This document shows positions 21,701 to 32,870 of a DNA stretch of 64,000 bases, one piece after another. Position 1 is the first letter of the stretch. Each line of letters begins with the position of its first letter. The DNA is from Anaeramoeba flamelloides (taxonomy: Eukaryota > Metamonada > Anaeramoebidae). The DNA is taken from positions 8,308,001 through 8,372,000 of the forward strand of contig JANTQA010000026.1 in the NCBI GenBank assembly GCA_027625915.1, written 5' to 3'. Below the pieces are notes generated by a model. The model saw only the letters and a program-made list of their open reading frames with translations, made no database searches and had not been told where the DNA came from. The position numbers and the translations under genes were made by a program.

Positions 21701-24700
21701 TATAATTTATATATTATTAGATATATTTAAAATTAAACTAATTTATCTACATTTGGGAATAGATATTCAAGTTTTCAAATAATTAATGTTTTATACTGTA
21801 ATTTTCCAATTAACTAATATTAAAAATTTTAAAAGTATACCGAAGAAAATATAAATTGATAGAAAAATTAGATTTCTTAAATTTAAAAAAATTAAAAACA
21901 ATACTAAATTTTCGAAAATTGGAAAATGAAAATATTAATTGGCACACTAAGGGATTAAAATTATTAGATTTAGAATTAAAAGTTTTTCGATTAACCGAAT
22001 TGGAAAATTCACCTAGTTGGAAAGTTCAACAATATCTAAAAATTATAAAACAACAAAATTGCAATTTCAAACAACAAAAATATTTAAACTGGAAAGCTTC
22101 AAAAACAATTCTAAAATTTCGAAATTTTACTAATTGTTTAAATAGGTACTCTTATGTAAAAAGTAAAAATAAAAATAAAAATTGTGATTTATGTAAAGAA
22201 AAGTTAAATATTGATATCATTGAAGATTTCGATCATTTTTTATGGGAATGTCCGGCCTATAAAATAAATCGAAAAATCTGGATATCTGAATTTTTTGAAA
22301 AAAATAAAAAAATTAATAATATCGGAGATATTATTAATAAAAAGAATTCATCATATATATTATCATTAGTAAGTGATAATAAAATTTGTGATTCTTTAAC
22401 AAAATTTCTAAAAAAAAGTTTAGAAATTAGGGCACACAGGAGAAAAGCAATTTTCTCTCTTCAAAAATAAAAAAAAAAAAAAAAATAATATTAAAAATTT
22501 TCATTACAAGTTTAGAAAAAAATAGAGGTTTTCATGATAACATATATTAAAATGGTATTAACAATTAATTCACGATAATATTAAAAAAAATCGCGATTAA
22601 TCCAACTTTATCGCGAAAAATCATAAAATCACGATAATTATTTATCGCGAAAAAATAAAAAATTATTTTTTTTAAATCACCTTAAAAAAATCTCTTGACT
22701 TTTACAAAGCCTTGAGACTTTAACAACACTTTTCCCCTTTAAAAATGTTAGAAAATGTTTACAAGGGTTGTGAATTGTCTTCAAGTGTTTGAAATTTTTT
22801 GAAAGACAGAAAACTTTTATAAACGGAATGAGTTTGTTTGTAGTGGAAAAAAAAATTTTTTTCTTTTCATTTTTTTTTTTACAGTGAGTTCCACTTTTAA
22901 GGCACAAACTTCAATGAAATTTAAGGTACAATAAAAATCCTCAAATTAAGGCACAAAATTCAGATTCTAGTAAAATAATTTGAAAAAAAAAAAATTACAA
23001 ATTTTGTAACTTAATTTGAGATTTTTATTGTGCCTTAAATTTCATTGAAGTTTGTGCCTTAAAAGTGGAACTCACTGTAAAAAAAAAAATCGAAAATCTC
23101 AAACTAATTTTATGATCAAACTAATAATAACCCGTTTCAACAATATACTTGGATATAAGATAGATGTGTTTTTTTTAAAATGATTTTATTACCTTCACAA
23201 GTTAAACAACCAAAAAAGAATAAAGATTAATTTTTCTTCTTATTGGTGATCGATTAAACAAAAACATCTAAGCTCTAGTTGTGTTTTCAGTACAATACAA
23301 AGATATGAGAAGAAGAACAAGAAGAAAATCTGTGAAAAAAACTTAATAATTGGTGATAATCTGGATAGGTTGTTTTGAAAGATTTTGAAAAGTTATCCTA
23401 ACTCCTTTCAGCTTTCATAGAATATTGAAAATGTTTTAACCCAAGAACACATTCTTTAAAGAGCGAGTGAAGTGTTGGTTTTTTTAGAAGCTAATTATTC
23501 AACACAATTTACAACACCACGATTGACTGAGAAATTATTTATTTCTCTTTAGTTCTAATTGTTGATCTAAAAGGATCGATAGGTTTGTCAATCAAATCAA
23601 ATGAAAACACAATAAAACTCTTTGATCTGATCCTTGATTGGATCAATTATCTTTTTTGTTGTTTTTTCAAAGAATAACTTCTAGTCACATAATTTATTAT
23701 TTGATCAAAAAAAATTTTTTGTAAAAATATTTCTCAATTAGCCCAAAAACCCATCAACTATTATATCGCGATTACTTTTTAATCGCGATATTTTGACATT
23801 TATCACGATTTTATAATAATTATCGCGATTTTATAGAATATCGTGATTTTTTATATTATCGTGATTTTTGTAACTTTATCGCGATTTTTGTAACTTTATT
23901 GTGACTTAAGCATAGATATCATCAAAACCTCTATTTTTTTCTCTTTTTTTTTTTTTTTTTTTTGAGAAATTTTTTTTTTTTTTTTTTTTTTATTGTTGAA
24001 GAAGTGTAAATTACACTCTGGATACCCTTTTTACTTAAATTCCCAAAAAGAAATTTAAGCGTAAAATCATAGATTTCACGATTATTATTTAATGAAAATA
24101 GTTTCAAACTGTTTGTTTTAAATTAATTCATTAAGATTTTTTTTTTTTTTAATTTGTTTTGAAATATTAATCTATCTTTTTCATAGGAAGGATAGACCCA
24201 TAAAAAATGATCAATATTTTCAATTTGTTTTAATAAAGAGTTCTAAATATTTGAACAACTATAGATCAAATGAAATAGGTTACTTTATTAAGTTTTTTAG
24301 AAACTTTATAGATGGTTTGATTCTATAAAGTGCTAAGGTTTTAAGAATAAGATTTGGTTTTACAGAATTGAGTTGCTTTTTTTTTTATTTTTTTTTTTGC
24401 AAGTTTCCCAAATCTTGTTTTCGCAAAATCCCAGTACAAGATACCGACTCGACAGCAAAAACCCAGTCCAGGTAACGACTCGACAGATTGTACGGAAAGT
24501 CCAATTCGGTTCACTTTGGTTGGCTTCAGATAGCATTCGTTGGATTCAGTTCTCTACAGTTGCATAAGTCCAGCTCAATTCATTTTAGATCTGATCATTA
24601 ACAAGTTTGGTTAGGTTAGTCATGACCAAGTCTACCAATTCTTATAATGATTTTTTATTCCTTGAACCTCTCCAAGCACCTAAAAAAACAAAAAGAGGAG

Positions 24701-25652
24701 GAACCCAAACAACTTAAAAAGAGAAATTTGGAAAAGGTAAAAAGTATAAAAAATGAAATTTTTCTTTATTTATTTTATATTGATGGAAGCCATGTAAATT
24801 ACACTCTAAATGACCTTTTACTCAAATAAACTCAAAGGTAATTTAAGCGTAAAATCATATATTTCACGGTTGTTCAAGGGAAAGGCACACCCATTTTTTT
24901 TATGTTTAAAAAGCAAAAGCAAAAAAATTGCAAAATGAAAAAAGGAAAAAAGAAAAAGAAAAAAAAAAAAAGAAATTTAAAAAGGGTTTATAAGAAGCAA
25001 TTGGTAAAAAATTCCAAAAAAAAAAAAAAAAAACAATGCTATCTTTAATTAAGGATTCCCAAAACCACAGCCACGATACTTTTGGTTAATATAATTTAAT
25101 TTGATAATTGATCATGAATGTTCACTTGGTGATCGTTATTTAATTGTTGTAATTTCTTTTTTTGTTTTTGATCTGATTTGCTAAAAACCTTTGGTCATTT
25201 TTAGCCTTTGATTTTTAGGTTTTTATTTTCAAGTTACTCATACTTTCGTGTTTTTGTGTTTCAGTGTTAGCAAGTGACCACTTGATCTTTTTCCTTTGTA
25301 ACCCTTCTTAATATAAAGAAGATCCAGCCAGGGGGGGATGGAAAAAAAATGAAATTTTTCTTTATTTACCTCTTATTACAATAAATAAATAGATATTTTC
25401 TCAAAATTTCAATATTTTCTCATATCTATAATTGTTTAAATTTACAATCAATTTTTATATTTTATTATTTTTTTAATTTTGATCAAAATTTGTATCTCTC
25501 TAAACTCAAAATTTTTTTCTTCGCTTATTATTTAAAATTATTTAAAATTTTTTTTAATTATTATTATTTTAATTTATTTTTTATAGGATGAAATACAATC
25601 AAAAATATTGGAAGAAAATCTTAAAGGAATGGGTGTACTTCAAAATTTATAA
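15711..25652 (+). CDS. Heterotrimeric G-protein alpha subunit, seven exons
   Basis: Exons: 15711-15860, 15984-15996 (13 nt), 16180-16361, 16425-16436 (12 nt, possibly optional), 16822-17249, 21390-21669, 25587-25652; all junctions are GT-AG and phases agree. The protein has 376 residues, or 372 without the 12-nt exon. Motifs: P-loop GTGDSGKS (55-62), switch I CRIPTTGI with the Arg and Thr needed for GTP hydrolysis and Mg binding, switch II DVGGQRSERRKW, NKID, and FTIAT in place of TCAT. The helical domain lies between P-loop and switch I. The N-terminus is lysine-rich (MGPKNS) with no nearby cysteine, so myristoylation is uncertain (Pro3 is disfavoured) and palmitoylation unlikely. The C-terminus NLKGMGVLQNL lacks the -4 Cys of Gi and has two extra residues, so receptor coupling may be unusual. 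Introns 5 (4,140 nt) and 6 (3,917 nt) are full of transposons. Stop TAA. Confidence 0.93.
18241..19264 (+). mobile_element. TIR element family E, copy 2, with LINE inserted
   Basis: Left end AACTATTCAAAAATTG after TA (18239-18240); right end CAACATTTTTGAAAAATAGTT before TA (19265-19266). Without the LINE it is about 615 bp. Copies also lie at 3123-3719 and about 31255-31813. Confidence 0.7.
18503..18893 (+). mobile_element. LINE family L1 tail with 18-bp target duplication
   Basis: A 391-bp 5'-truncated insertion flanked by AACAAGAAGATTTTTTAA (18485-18502) and a one-mismatch copy (18894-18911). The uninterrupted site is present in E copy 1 near 3385. It ends with GTGTAATTTACACTTCTTC and an A/AAT-rich tail. 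Such target duplications are expected of target-primed reverse transcription. Confidence 0.8.
20592..21153 (-). mobile_element. SINE-like element with L1-derived 3' tail, copy 1
   Basis: Read on the minus strand it begins CCCCTGGCTGAATCTTC, has a unique body of about 440 bp, and ends with about 110 bp matching the last part of LINE L1 (to AGTGnAAnTTACACTTC and ATT/AAT repeats). Copies with the same head-tail junction lie at 24760-25340 and 35550-36095. TGGCTGAAT and GGGTTACAAAGG could be degenerate pol III A and B boxes, but the match is weak. Confidence 0.6.
21831..22485 (+). mobile_element. Young 5'-truncated LINE, family L2, with open 3' ORF
   Basis: The 655-bp insertion is flanked by a perfect 16-bp duplication TAATATTAAAAATTTT (21815-21830 and 22486-22501) and ends in poly-A. 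It keeps an open frame of 204 codons (21856-22470) equivalent to the C-terminus of a LINE ORF2: CDLC, then HFLWECPAY and KINRK (zf-RVT-like), ending LEIRAHRRKAIFSLQK. Its 3' end carries the hairpin GAGAAAAGCAATTTTCTC. Reverse transcriptase is missing by truncation. A decayed copy with the same 3' end lies at 26430-27055. Confidence 0.8.
22525..23931 (-). mobile_element. TIR element T, copy 2 (inverted), with MITE inside
   Basis: Ends GAGGTTTTCATGATAACAT and its near complement are flanked by TA (22523-22524, 23932-23933). The body is the reverse complement of 6982-8250, including subterminal ATCGCGAT arrays. It carries a 196-bp MITE at 22882-23077. Confidence 0.85.
22882..23077. mobile_element. 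MITE family M, copy 1
   Basis: An almost complete palindrome: CAGTGAGTTCCACTTTTAAG... facing ...CTTAAAAGTGGAACTCACTG, flanked by TA (22880-22881, 23078-23079). CAGT/ACTG ends and a TA target are typical of Tc1/mariner MITEs. Other copies: 41818-42014, 43562-43758, 46526-46720. Confidence 0.9.
23985..24225 (-). mobile_element. LINE family L1 tail (truncated)
   Basis: Starts with ATTGTTGAAGAAGTGTAAATTACACTC, the reverse of the L1 3' end, and extends to the region encoding H-F-L-W (ATAAAAAATGATCAATATT). It is directly followed by repeat F copy 2. Confidence 0.7.
24226..24755 (-). repeat. Dispersed repeat family F, copy 2
   Basis: Reverse complement of 4760-5345. The decamer GACTCGACAG occurs twice here (about 24446 and 24478). 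Confidence 0.6.
24760..25340 (-). mobile_element. SINE-like element with L1-derived tail, copy 2
   Basis: Same head (CCTGGCTGGATCTTC), body and L1 tail as 20592-21153, in the same orientation. Confidence 0.6.
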
Positions 25653-27226
25653 TATTTTAATAAAAATTAAATCAAGGAAATTAATTATTTTATATTCTCG
25701 TCACAATAATTTATATCTTTTTAATTTATTTTTTCTAAAATGAAATAAAATTAATCAGAATCTCCATAAGTTCTGATTATTATTATTAAAATAATAATTT
25801 TTATTCTTAGATGTTAACTTCATGTTTTTGTTATTTCTTTTTTTTTTTTTTTTTTTACTTTTTGGTAACTTTTAGTTCCTCTTCTTCCCCTTTTAAACTC
25901 TGTGGATAAAACAATGGAATATTTGAATCAAAAAATTATGAAAAAAATCTCAGACAAAAAGTACTGAAAATATACAAACAAAGCTAAAGATTTGTTGACT
26001 TTTAAAAAAGTGTATGTTTTTTATTATTGAAGAGAAGTAATTCAATGAAATTGCCCTCTCTTTACATTTAGATTTTCAAGGGTTCCCAAAGAAGAGAGAA
26101 AAATCATTGATTTTTCTTTATTATTTTAAATTCTGGAAAAGTGTTGTTAGGTTTTTTTGAGTTTTCTGTTTATTTGTGAAGTGTTCTAGGTTTTTTGGAA
26201 TCACTTACTCGAGTGTTTCAACTAAATAAACCTAATAATAGAGTAAAATAAATTTCTTCAAAACTCTCATTTGAAGTCAACTTTTTTCTTGACTCGTAAT
26301 ATTCAAATTGGTCAAAAGTGATTTTGAAAAAATTGATAGATTTATAAATTTACCAATTACAATTTCATTATCAATTAATAAAACTTTATTATATATTAAT
26401 TTATAAAACCAAAGTAAATATTAATCTCACCATTTTCGAAATAAATGAAACAAAATATAAATTGATGTTAAAATAAGAACTCTTAAATTTCGAAAAATTA
26501 AAAATTGTACTAAATTTTTGGAGATTTGCAAATGAAAAGTTATTAATAGGTATACCCAGGAATTAATTTTTTTAGATTTAAAATTTAAAGGTTTTTTTAG
26601 ATTAACTAAAATAGAAAATTCGACAAGCCAGAAGTTTCAACAATATCTAAAAATTAACAAACAAACAAAATTGTAATTTCCAACAGACATGTTTTGGACT
26701 GCTGTAGAGTACTCAATTATTTTAATTTCAAAAATAATTGATCTATGATATTGATTTGACTTCATTATTTCTAATTCTGGAACAGTAAAACATCAGAATA
26801 TATTAAAACTTGAAAACAATAAAAATTATTTGTAAATTGTAAATGTTTAATAATTGTTTAAAAAGACACCCTAAATCAAAAACACAAAAAAAATTAATTA
26901 GAAAGAATTATATAATATTAAAGAAATAATTTTTTATATTATCATTAGTAAGTGCTAGTATAAATTTATGATTCTTTTTAATTTTATAAAAAAAAGTTTA
27001 GAAATTAGGGCACACAGGAGAAAAGCAATTTTCTCTCTTCAAAAATAAAAAAAATAAATAAAAAGACAAACATTTTCGATTGTTAACTTATTACCACAAA
27101 GACCGGAAATTATCCACAAAGTTCCATGAGTCAAATTGATTCTTATTAATTAAAACAACAACCTTAAATAAATTCGATCCAATTTAAAAAAAATCATTTT
27201 TTTCTTTCTTTGCATTCCCAAATCAA
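25653..27226. other. Spacer with H relic and decayed LINE L2
   Basis: Contains a partial H element (about 26075-26240) and LINE L2 relic (about 26430-27055). The last 170 bases are the A/T-rich leader of the TPR gene. Confidence 0.6.
26430..27055 (+). mobile_element. Decayed LINE family L2 tail
   Basis: It aligns with 21840-22480, beginning at AATATAAATTGATG. The last ~50 bases (GAAATTAGGGCACACAGG, then GAGAAAAGCAATTTTCTC) are identical to the younger copy, while the interior has many changes and gaps. Confidence 0.75.
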
Positions 27227-29170
27227 ATGACAAACAACGAGGAATCAAAAAAAATCAGTAAACTTAAAAAGAAGGGAGATGAATTGAAAGAAAAAGGAGA
27301 TTTCAGCCAGTGTTGTGAAAAATATTTAAAGGCCCTTGAAATTGATCCTACACAACCTCAAATCCAAATAGAGCTAGCAAGAATATACGGGCAATTGGAG
27401 GAATATGAAAAGTCTCTCGATCATTATTTGAAATATAAACAATTGCAGCCAGAAAACGAGAGTGTTCATTTTCAAATCGCAAAGTTGTATTCCAAATTAG
27501 GGAATCAGGAAGAGTCCAACAAAGAAATGGAAATTTATTTAAACAAAAATCCAACAAATTTTGAGGCACTTGATTTTTATTTTGAAGTAATGAGCCAAAC
27601 GGGTGATTATGAGAAAGTTTTTCAAAGGTACCTTTTCGCGATTGAATCAAAACCAGAAATACCAGAATTGCATAATAATTTGGGGATGATTTACAATGCG
27701 AAAGGGATGATTCAAGAATCGCAAGGATCTTTTGAAAAGGCGATCGAATTGGATGCAAAATATTGCGAGGCTTATTTTAACTTGGCGCATTTGCTGTCAA
27801 ACAAAGGAGACTATCCAAATAGTTTATTGAATTATCAGCAAGCTGCCCTCTTGGAACCAGAGTTTGCGCCTATTTATCTCAATATGGGGAAGGTCTATCA
27901 GCACCTGAACGAAACAGAATACTCTATCAAGTCTTATAAGCAAGCTATTCGATTGGATCCAGAATGTAATGAAGCGTATTTCAATTTAGGGCTGATGTAT
28001 GGGCAATTGGATATGAAAAAAAAGCTCCATAGTGAATTAAGCCAAAAGGAAAGGAAAAGTAAAGAAAAACTATTAAAATTGGAGTTACAAAAAAGACAAG
28101 AGCTAAATGAGATCCAGATCAATGAGGAAAACACATTAAGAGAGAAATATGAAAACGAATTGAGCAAAACAAAAATTGAATTAGAAAAAAGAAAGAAAAA
28201 AGAAGAGATTAAATATAATAATGACTTGGAGAATAAAAGGAAAAGGAGACTCAAAGCCCACGAGTCACGAGAAATTGAAGAAAACAAAAACTACCAAGAA
28301 TTAATTGAGCACAAAAGGAAATTATTCCAGAATGCCTATAATTACCAATTGGAAAAAATGGAAGCCAACAAAAAAAGACAATTAAGGGCAGCAACAAAGA
28401 AAATTGAAAAGCAATTTAAAGATGAAAAAAATAAACTCAAAACGGAATTGGAGGTTATGAAAAAAAGACATCAATTCGAACAAAAATTTTTAATCAAAAA
28501 ATTAGAAACTCAATTAGAAGAAGAGAAGAAATTGTTGGAAAATAAAAAGGAAAAAGAGCAAAAAAAGGCTCTCGAAAACAAAACAAAGCAACTGAAAAGA
28601 AAACAAAATGAATTGCAAATGCAAATTAAATTAGAAAATCAAAGAGAATTGCAAAATTTCAGTTCAAATAAGCAAAAGCAGGCCAACGAAAAGATCATCG
28701 AAATTAAGGAATTAAAGCATTTGGAAAGAACTAAGGAAAAGATTTGGATTGAAAGAACTCAAAATATTCTTGAAAATGAATTTGAAAGGAAAATTAAAAT
28801 GCAAAACGCCCAATTAAATTTACTAAAAGATTGGCAAACAACCCAAATTTTAAAAAACGAAAATGATCAAAATAATCTTGATAAATTTTGGGACGACATA
28901 GAAACAATAATAAGCAAAAATAATAAATTGCCAAAGAATGAAATTCTTGAAAATCAGAATCTATTTGTTGACTACCGAAATGAATTAAAAATGCAAAATG
29001 AGCAAGAATTAATGAAATTTGAAAATGAAAGAAATGAAAGAAATAATCAGAAATTATTACAATACGAAAAGAAGATGAAAAAAGAAGTGCAAGATGAAAT
29101 TAAAAGAATTGAAGAAGAAATGATTAATAAAATTATTGAATTGGAAAAAAAATTAAAAATAATTAAATAA
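27227..29170 (+). CDS. TPR + long coiled-coil protein
   Basis: This is a 647-residue intronless protein. Residues about 9-247 form seven regular 34-residue tetratricopeptide repeats with the usual G/A-Y-F/L spacing and Pro at repeat ends (ALEIDPTQ, AIELDAKY, AIRLDPEC). An eighth repeat (NEAYFNLGLMYGQL) stops half way, and the chain becomes an almost uninterrupted coiled coil (about 268-647) rich in Lys, Glu, Gln and Asn. The TPRs resemble OGT/SPINDLY-type superhelices, but no catalytic domain follows. The plan suggests a scaffold that binds a partner with the TPR groove and dimerises or attaches to cytoskeleton through the coiled coil. No named orthologue is recognised. ATG after AAATCA; stop TAA. 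Confidence 0.9.
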   Translation: MTNNEESKKISKLKKKGDELKEKGDFSQCCEKYLKALEIDPTQPQIQIELARIYGQLEEYEKSLDHYLKYKQLQPENESVHFQIAKLYSKLGNQEESNKEMEIYLNKNPTNFEALDFYFEVMSQTGDYEKVFQRYLFAIESKPEIPELHNNLGMIYNAKGMIQESQGSFEKAIELDAKYCEAYFNLAHLLSNKGDYPNSLLNYQQAALLEPEFAPIYLNMGKVYQHLNETEYSIKSYKQAIRLDPECNEAYFNLGLMYGQLDMKKKLHSELSQKERKSKEKLLKLELQKRQELNEIQINEENTLREKYENELSKTKIELEKRKKKEEIKYNNDLENKRKRRLKAHESREIEENKNYQELIEHKRKLFQNAYNYQLEKMEANKKRQLRAATKKIEKQFKDEKNKLKTELEVMKKRHQFEQKFLIKKLETQLEEEKKLLENKKEKEQKKALENKTKQLKRKQNELQMQIKLENQRELQNFSSNKQKQANEKIIEIKELKHLERTKEKIWIERTQNILENEFERKIKMQNAQLNLLKDWQTTQILKNENDQNNLDKFWDDIETIISKNNKLPKNEILENQNLFVDYRNELKMQNEQELMKFENERNERNNQKLLQYEKKMKKEVQDEIKRIEEEMINKIIELEKKLKIIK

Positions 29171-31904
29171 AAAGTATTATTTATTCTAAAAAAATAATAA
29201 TAATGAAATTAATATAACTAAAAGTTATATTAAATGTATTAATTTCCATTTATTTTCTGATTTGTTGTTTTTATTCTTGTGTGTATGTGTCTTTGAGCGA
29301 GTAAATTGGAAGTAGTAACAAGTATTTTAGTGTTAGGTAGAAATCATAATATACAATATTTTCGATCAAAAGGGCACCTGTTGTAATAGTGTGAATTACA
29401 TGTGTTAAAAGGATTTGAATTGATATTTGAAGATAAAAAATGAATTTTAGAAATTTTCAAATTTAAATCATTTTTTGACATTTTTGCACATTCTGCTTTT
29501 TTTCATGATTTATTTTTGATGCCTATTTGTTTTGCAAAAATTTTTTTTTTCCAAGATCTAAAATCACTAGATAAAAAAATGTGTTATTCTAATGTTATTG
29601 AAACAGTAAAAATGATTCTGGAAAGATGATATTTGATTTCTATTCAAATTTTGTTTCGTTTTTCAATTGAAAAACAAAATTCACATTTTTATTTTTTCAA
29701 TTACTGAAACAAGATTATTGGTTTTTCAATTTTTTCAGAAAATGTATTGATTGATTAGATTTATTTCATTATGATATCAACTGTTCATTTGTGTATTATT
29801 CAACTTATTTTTTTATTTATTATATCAATCGTCAATTAGATAAAAATAATTGATATTCGAAAAAAAAAAAAAATGATAACTTTGACAGAAATAAGGTTTA
29901 AGCTTAATTTCAAAAATAGGGGTAGATTTTTCATCAGAAAAAAATTAGTTTAATTGTGTTTTTAATTGAATTGTAATGTATTTTACTACATATTTTAGAG
30001 AGAATAGTCAATATAGATTAATAAACAAAAATATCATGTAATCATTGTATTAATACAAAGACAAATCAAATAAGAAAAAAATAATAATAAAAAAAGTTTG
30101 CCCCTAATTTTGAAATTTGGCTTATATTGGATATGTTGTGTCGGTATATAAATGTCTAGATTTACTCTAGTTTTATATATTTAATAATTGAAATGTTTCA
30201 TTTCATTATTAAAATTATAATAAAAAATAAAAAACGTAAACTCATATCTAATAATTTTGATTAAAAAAAAAAGATAATTATTGATTTATATATTTATTTT
30301 TAAGGAAAGAAATCCTTCCAATTAATCTGAAATGGGGAAATAATAAAATAATATACAAAAAAGAAGGGAAAAAAAATGTTAAAATATTTTTTTTTTCAAA
30401 TATTGAAGAGTTAAATGCAAAGAAAAGTGATTTAGAGAATTGCAACCCATTGAAATATATTCTGTTTTTTTAGTTGGTAAATTATTTTTCATTTAAGAAT
30501 GTATTTGATTTATTTTTTTTTTCATTTTTAATCACTTTCAATTACTTTACGAGGATTTTTAAAAATTAAATCATCAATATATTGTTTCAAGAGTCTAATA
30601 TTGTATACATTACTAAACAGTATTATTAGAAGGGTTTAATTTGCATTTGTATCAAAAAAAAAAAAAAAAAACTACTATAGAATCACTTTATATATTCTTC
30701 ATCCTCAATTAAGAAGTTTTTAGTTTTTTGTTTCTCAATTATAAATCAGAATGTGGTTCGTACATTTAATTCTTTATTGAAAATATTGAAAACACATCCA
30801 AGTTTAACAATTCTGTAAGATTTGTTCTTTTTTATTTTTGAATATTATCAATAAGAGTTAGTTGAATTATTTTTAAAAAAAGTTAAAGAAATTAAATTAA
30901 AGGGTAAAGTTCGTTTGAAAAAAAGATGAAAATAGTAATTTTTTGGTATTGTTAGTTTAGTGTAAAATTTTCCTTATTTAATAACATTGTACTTTATTTA
31001 AATTTAATTATTTTTAAGAGTTCCGAAAATATTGTAATAATTATTATCGGGGTGGTATTTATTATGTCTAATAGGCTTTTTGACTTGAATTCCCTTTTAG
31101 ATATTTCAGTGTAAATTATATATTTTTCAGTTATTATTAGAAGGAAATTTTCCCAATTATTCCTTTTTTTTTTTTGTAAAAAACTATTTAATAAATCAAT
31201 TTACCGTTTACATTTAAAAACAAGTATTTGATCTTTTAGGGATATATAATATATCAAAATGTGTGACTTGCATGAATAAATAATTGTATAAAATAATATA
31301 TTTAGTATCCAAGAATAACTAATGATTAAATCGTATTAATAATTCAATTTTTAAATAAATTTAAACAGATAAACATCTGAAATTTAAAAAATTAAAAAAA
31401 AAATAAAATCAAAATCAAAATATTTTGAATCACAATTTTTGAAAGGAGCCCTTGAAATATTTTATTACTAAAATTTCAATCAAAAAAATAAACAAGAAGT
31501 ATTTTTAATAATTAGAATTGTAATTTTAAAAAAATTTTGATGTCTCATTTTTTTTAAAGGTTAATTTGTATTTTCGAAGATTTTTTTTTTTCACACGATT
31601 TAAAAAAAAAACATCAAAATTTTGTGTTAAAAATAAGAAAAAAAAAAACTAAAAATGAAAATGAATAAAAAAAAAAAAATTGACTAAAATTAAAAATTTG
31701 TATTCTTATCAAAAAAATAGAAAATTTTATTCTGATAGGAATCTTGGTTCAAACTCTATATAACCACTTCCAATAACAGGATATGATTGAACCAAAATTT
31801 TTGAAAAATAGTTTTTATTTGGTTGACACAAAGAAATTATTTTAAAAATTATTGTTTAGTTTGAATTTATTATTGTGAAAAATAATTTTCTGAAATTGGA
31901 AAAC

Positions 31905-31939
<35 letters not shown>

Positions 31940-32870
31940 GAGTGCTGAATGCAAATTAAAACCAAATCAACATGCGATGAACGATCGATCTCTAAAAATA
32001 AACAATGAAAAACGAGGAGATTTTTAGAAAAAAGTTTCAAAGAGCCAACATACAATTTCCAATTCAAATGGTTGTGAGATATATAATTTTGAAAATCAAA
32101 TATATCATTTCCAAAATGTCATTCTTTGGGATTTTTAAGATACCAAAAATGTTTTTTTTCATTTTTTAATTTCCCAAATGAGTTAATTTTATCTCAAGAA
32201 AGTTCTAAAATCCTTACTTTAACAAATTTAGAGGGTTACAAAATAACCACAAATTAGATTAAATCAAATTAAATTGATTTTTACTCAAAGTGAAACGATT
32301 TGTTTCAATGGAAGATTTTTATGCCTTTGTGAAATTTAAAACAAGAAACCAGTGATTTTTTTTTAAAATTTAATTTTTTGAAATTGGAGAATTCCTTTAG
32401 ACATTTTTGTTACACATGCCCCAAAAGTGATGTCAATTAAGATCCTTTTGAAATTTTTTTTTGTTGTTTGAATTTTGTCAATCAAAAAAAGGTCAATTTC
32501 ACAATAACCTTTTTAGGTTTCAAGTCACCCCTTGAGTATGGGGCTAATCCATGGTAAGTTACTGGAGCCATAAATGATTTATATAAAAATAAAACAAATT
32601 TTCATTTGGAAATACAAAAAATCGACTATCAAAGATTAAAAATGATATCATTAAAATTCTTTTTTAATATTCTTTTAATGTGTATACTTAGTTAAGAAAT
32701 CAAACTTGTATTAACATCATATATAAAGATGGTGATTACACGAATTATGAAGTATTTTTTTTTTTTTTTAATCAATCTTCAGTTATGAAAGAGAGATTTA
32801 AAAAAGAAATGAAATATAAAAAGGAATTAAAAAAAAATCAATGAAAAAAAAAATAAAAAAAAAAAGAACT
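29171..32870. other. AT-rich spacer with element E copy 3 and L1 relic
   Basis: It lies between the convergent 3' ends of the TPR gene and the PiT gene. An old L1 tail relic is discernible at about 31040-31160 (minus) and element E copy 3 at about 31255-31813. An AT dinucleotide run is at about 31908-31935. No gene is supported. Confidence 0.5.
31255..31813 (+). mobile_element. TIR element family E, copy 3 (decayed)
   Basis: It aligns with 3140-3700 and 18255-19264 (CAAGAATAACTAATGATTAAA, TTTCAAT..AAAA, right end AATTTTTGAAAAATAGTT). The left terminus is eroded. Confidence 0.5.

Larger units (their letters stand above)
21670..25586 (+). other. G-alpha intron 6 (3.9 kb, nested transposons)
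   Basis: Donor GTAAGT at 21670; acceptor TTATAG before GATGAAATA at 25587. From left to right it holds LINE L2 (21831-22485), TIR element T copy 2 (22525-23931) with a nested MITE, an L1 tail (about 23985-24225), repeat F copy 2 (24226-24755) and SINE-like copy 2 (24760-25340). Confidence 0.9.
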
